NCBI GenBank assembly: GCA_947462425.1 | Contig: CANHPI010000131.1 | Location: 1 to 7,317, forward strand | From: Bacteroidota bacterium | Lineage (GTDB): Bacteria > Bacteroidota > Bacteroidia > B-17B0 > B-17BO | Direction of reading: 5' to 3' | DNA: 7,317 nt | Part shown: positions 6,503 through 7,317 of the stretch, in pieces | How the letters are laid out: each line of letters starts with the position of its first letter | How positions within the stretch are numbered: the first letter of the stretch is position 1 | Program-made: the position numbers and the translations under genes | Notes under the pieces: generated by a model | The model's input: only the letters and a program-made list of their open reading frames with translations | Told to the model about the DNA's origin: nothing | Databases searched by the model: none

Positions 6503-7147
6503 ATGACAATGACACCATTTGATGCCGCGCATAAAGTTGCCGAATTTTTATTACAAATCAAAGCGATTAAACTTCAACCTGAACAGCCTTTTACATGGGC
6601 ATCTGGATGGAAATCACCAATCTATTGCGATAACAGAAAAACTTTATCTTATCCACAAATCAGAACTTACATTCGTCAGCAATACGTTAATGTAATAAAT
6701 GAGCAATTTGGAAAACCTGATGTTATTGCAGGTGTTGCAACTGGCGGTATTGCTCAAGGCGCATTAATTGCTCAAGATATGGGCTTACCTTTTGTATATG
6801 TTCGCAGTGAAGCAAAAAAACACGGTATGACAAATATGGTGGAAGGTGTTGTTGAAGAAGGACAAACTATTGTTGTTATTGAAGATTTAATTTCGACAGG
6901 CGGAAGCAGTATTAAAGCAATTGACGCATTGCGTGATCATGGTTGCAAAGTAAAAGGCATGGTTGCTATTTTCACTTATGGGTTTGATACTGCCAAAGAA
7001 AATTTAAAAAACGCAAAATGTCCTACAACAGCTTTATGTGATTATACTACATTAATTGAAGTAGCATTAAAACATAAATACATTTCTGAAAATGATTTAG
7101 TATCTCTTAAAGAATGGAGAGAAAGTCCCTCAACTTGGAAACAATAA
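6503..7147 (+). CDS. pyrE: Orotate phosphoribosyltransferase PyrE
   Basis: PyrE transfers the ribosyl-5-phosphate of PRPP to orotate, giving OMP, the fifth step of de novo pyrimidine synthesis; it is a cytoplasmic homodimer. The PRPP-binding motif IVVIEDLISTGGSS is at 123-136 with the key acidic pair E127-D128. Other hallmarks are SGWKSPIYCDNRKTLSYP (34-51, orotate/phosphate-contacting region), GVATGGIAQGALIA (77-90) and the catalytic flexible-loop segment YVRSEAKKHG (99-108). The 214 residues are normal for the family. Two in-frame ATGs lie close together (6503 and 6509, Met1 and Met3); the first is chosen, and the second would remove only two residues. No clear Shine-Dalgarno sequence is seen. 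An SRPBCC gene follows after 12 bp, so the two form a likely operon. It is divergent from the NUDIX gene. Confidence 0.97.
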   Translation: MTMTPFDAAHKVAEFLLQIKAIKLQPEQPFTWASGWKSPIYCDNRKTLSYPQIRTYIRQQYVNVINEQFGKPDVIAGVATGGIAQGALIAQDMGLPFVYVRSEAKKHGMTNMVEGVVEEGQTIVVIEDLISTGGSSIKAIDALRDHGCKVKGMVAIFTYGFDTAKENLKNAKCPTTALCDYTTLIEVALKHKYISENDLVSLKEWRESPSTWKQ

Positions 7148-7159
7148 TAATATTTTATT

Positions 7160-7317
7160 TTGGCACACTTTAGTATACTAAGCGAAATTCATTCCGTGCA
7201 ATCAACTACCGATAGTTTGTTTGATTTTATGGGTGATTTCAATAATTTTAAACACTTATTACCTGAAGATAAAATAACTAATTTTGAATGTACATCTGAG
7301 CAATGTTCGTTTGGTAT
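7160..7317 (+). CDS. SRPBCC-fold (START/polyketide cyclase-like) protein, N-terminal part
   Basis: I translated this frame by hand: 52 complete codons to the right edge, with no stop. The product reads (M)AHFSILSEIHSVQSTTDS, then LFDFMGDFNNFKHLLPEDKI and a further 14 residues ending CSFGI. The pattern of a first beta strand, two helices with DFNNFKxLxPxD and then a CSF strand is what I recall from the small SRPBCC-fold proteins found after pyrE in Bacteroidota. Such proteins bind hydrophobic ligands in a helix-grip cavity, but the ligand here is unknown. The start is inferred to be TTG at 7160: an in-frame TAA lies at 7148-7150, the only other upstream option is ATT at 7157, and the first ATG (codon 24) would cut into the conserved part. 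It begins 12 bp after the pyrE stop, so it is probably in the same operon. Confidence 0.72.
   Translation, partial: MAHFSILSEIHSVQSTTDSLFDFMGDFNNFKHLLPEDKITNFECTSEQCSFG

Noticed and set aside
1..7317. A novel multi-gene defence, mobile or biosynthetic system
   Set aside because: All substantial frames belong to well-known housekeeping families, and no cassette of unknown genes, CRISPR-like array, recombinase or phage gene is present.

Overview
The window is AT-rich chromosomal DNA from a member of the Bacteroidota (Flavobacteria/Cytophaga/Chitinophaga-type lineage). The evidence is the character of the proteins (homodimeric GlyRS, Bacteroidota-type TilS, the NUDIX|pyrE-SRPBCC cluster), the lack of clear Shine-Dalgarno sequences, several matches to the Bacteroidota -7 promoter consensus TAnnTTTG, and a GC-richer intergenic repeat of a style I associate with this phylum. 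I see no tRNA, rRNA, CRISPR array, transposase or phage gene. The genus cannot be assigned from the sequence alone.

Layout: (1) 1-513, minus strand, is the N-terminal 171 codons of kynurenine 3-monooxygenase (kmo), which runs off the left edge. (2) 514-982 is a 469-bp divergent intergenic region holding a folded, GC-rich repeat-like element at about 644-887. (3) 983-2311, plus strand, is tilS, the tRNA(Ile2)-lysidine synthetase, with a GTG start. (4) 2558-2884, plus strand, is a small MazG-like nucleotide pyrophosphohydrolase. (5) 2885-3039 is a convergent gap with a nested hairpin that may be a terminator. (6) 5482-3040, minus strand, is panC (pantothenate synthetase) followed 55 bp later by glyS (glycyl-tRNA synthetase). 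(7) 5483-5835 is a 353-bp gap with no gene, but with a 16-bp dyad and a possible promoter. (8) 6456-5836, minus strand, is a NUDIX hydrolase, divergent from 6503-7147, plus strand, pyrE. (9) From 7160 to the right edge is the start of an SRPBCC-fold protein, 12 bp behind pyrE and probably in its operon.

The content is housekeeping. It covers cofactor synthesis (NAD through kynurenine if the rest of the pathway is present, and CoA through pantothenate), pyrimidine synthesis (PyrE), nucleotide clean-up (MazG-like, NUDIX) and translation fidelity (TilS, GlyRS). The genes do not form one pathway. The only apparent transcription units are panC-glyS and pyrE-SRPBCC, with tilS and the MazG-like gene possibly joined across 246 bp.

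I did not find a convincing new multi-gene system. The items most worth a second look are the structured repeat upstream of tilS, the palindrome AATGTAAnnTTACATT that occurs twice, and promoter-like -7 boxes so close to the tilS and pyrE start codons that the mRNAs could be leaderless.
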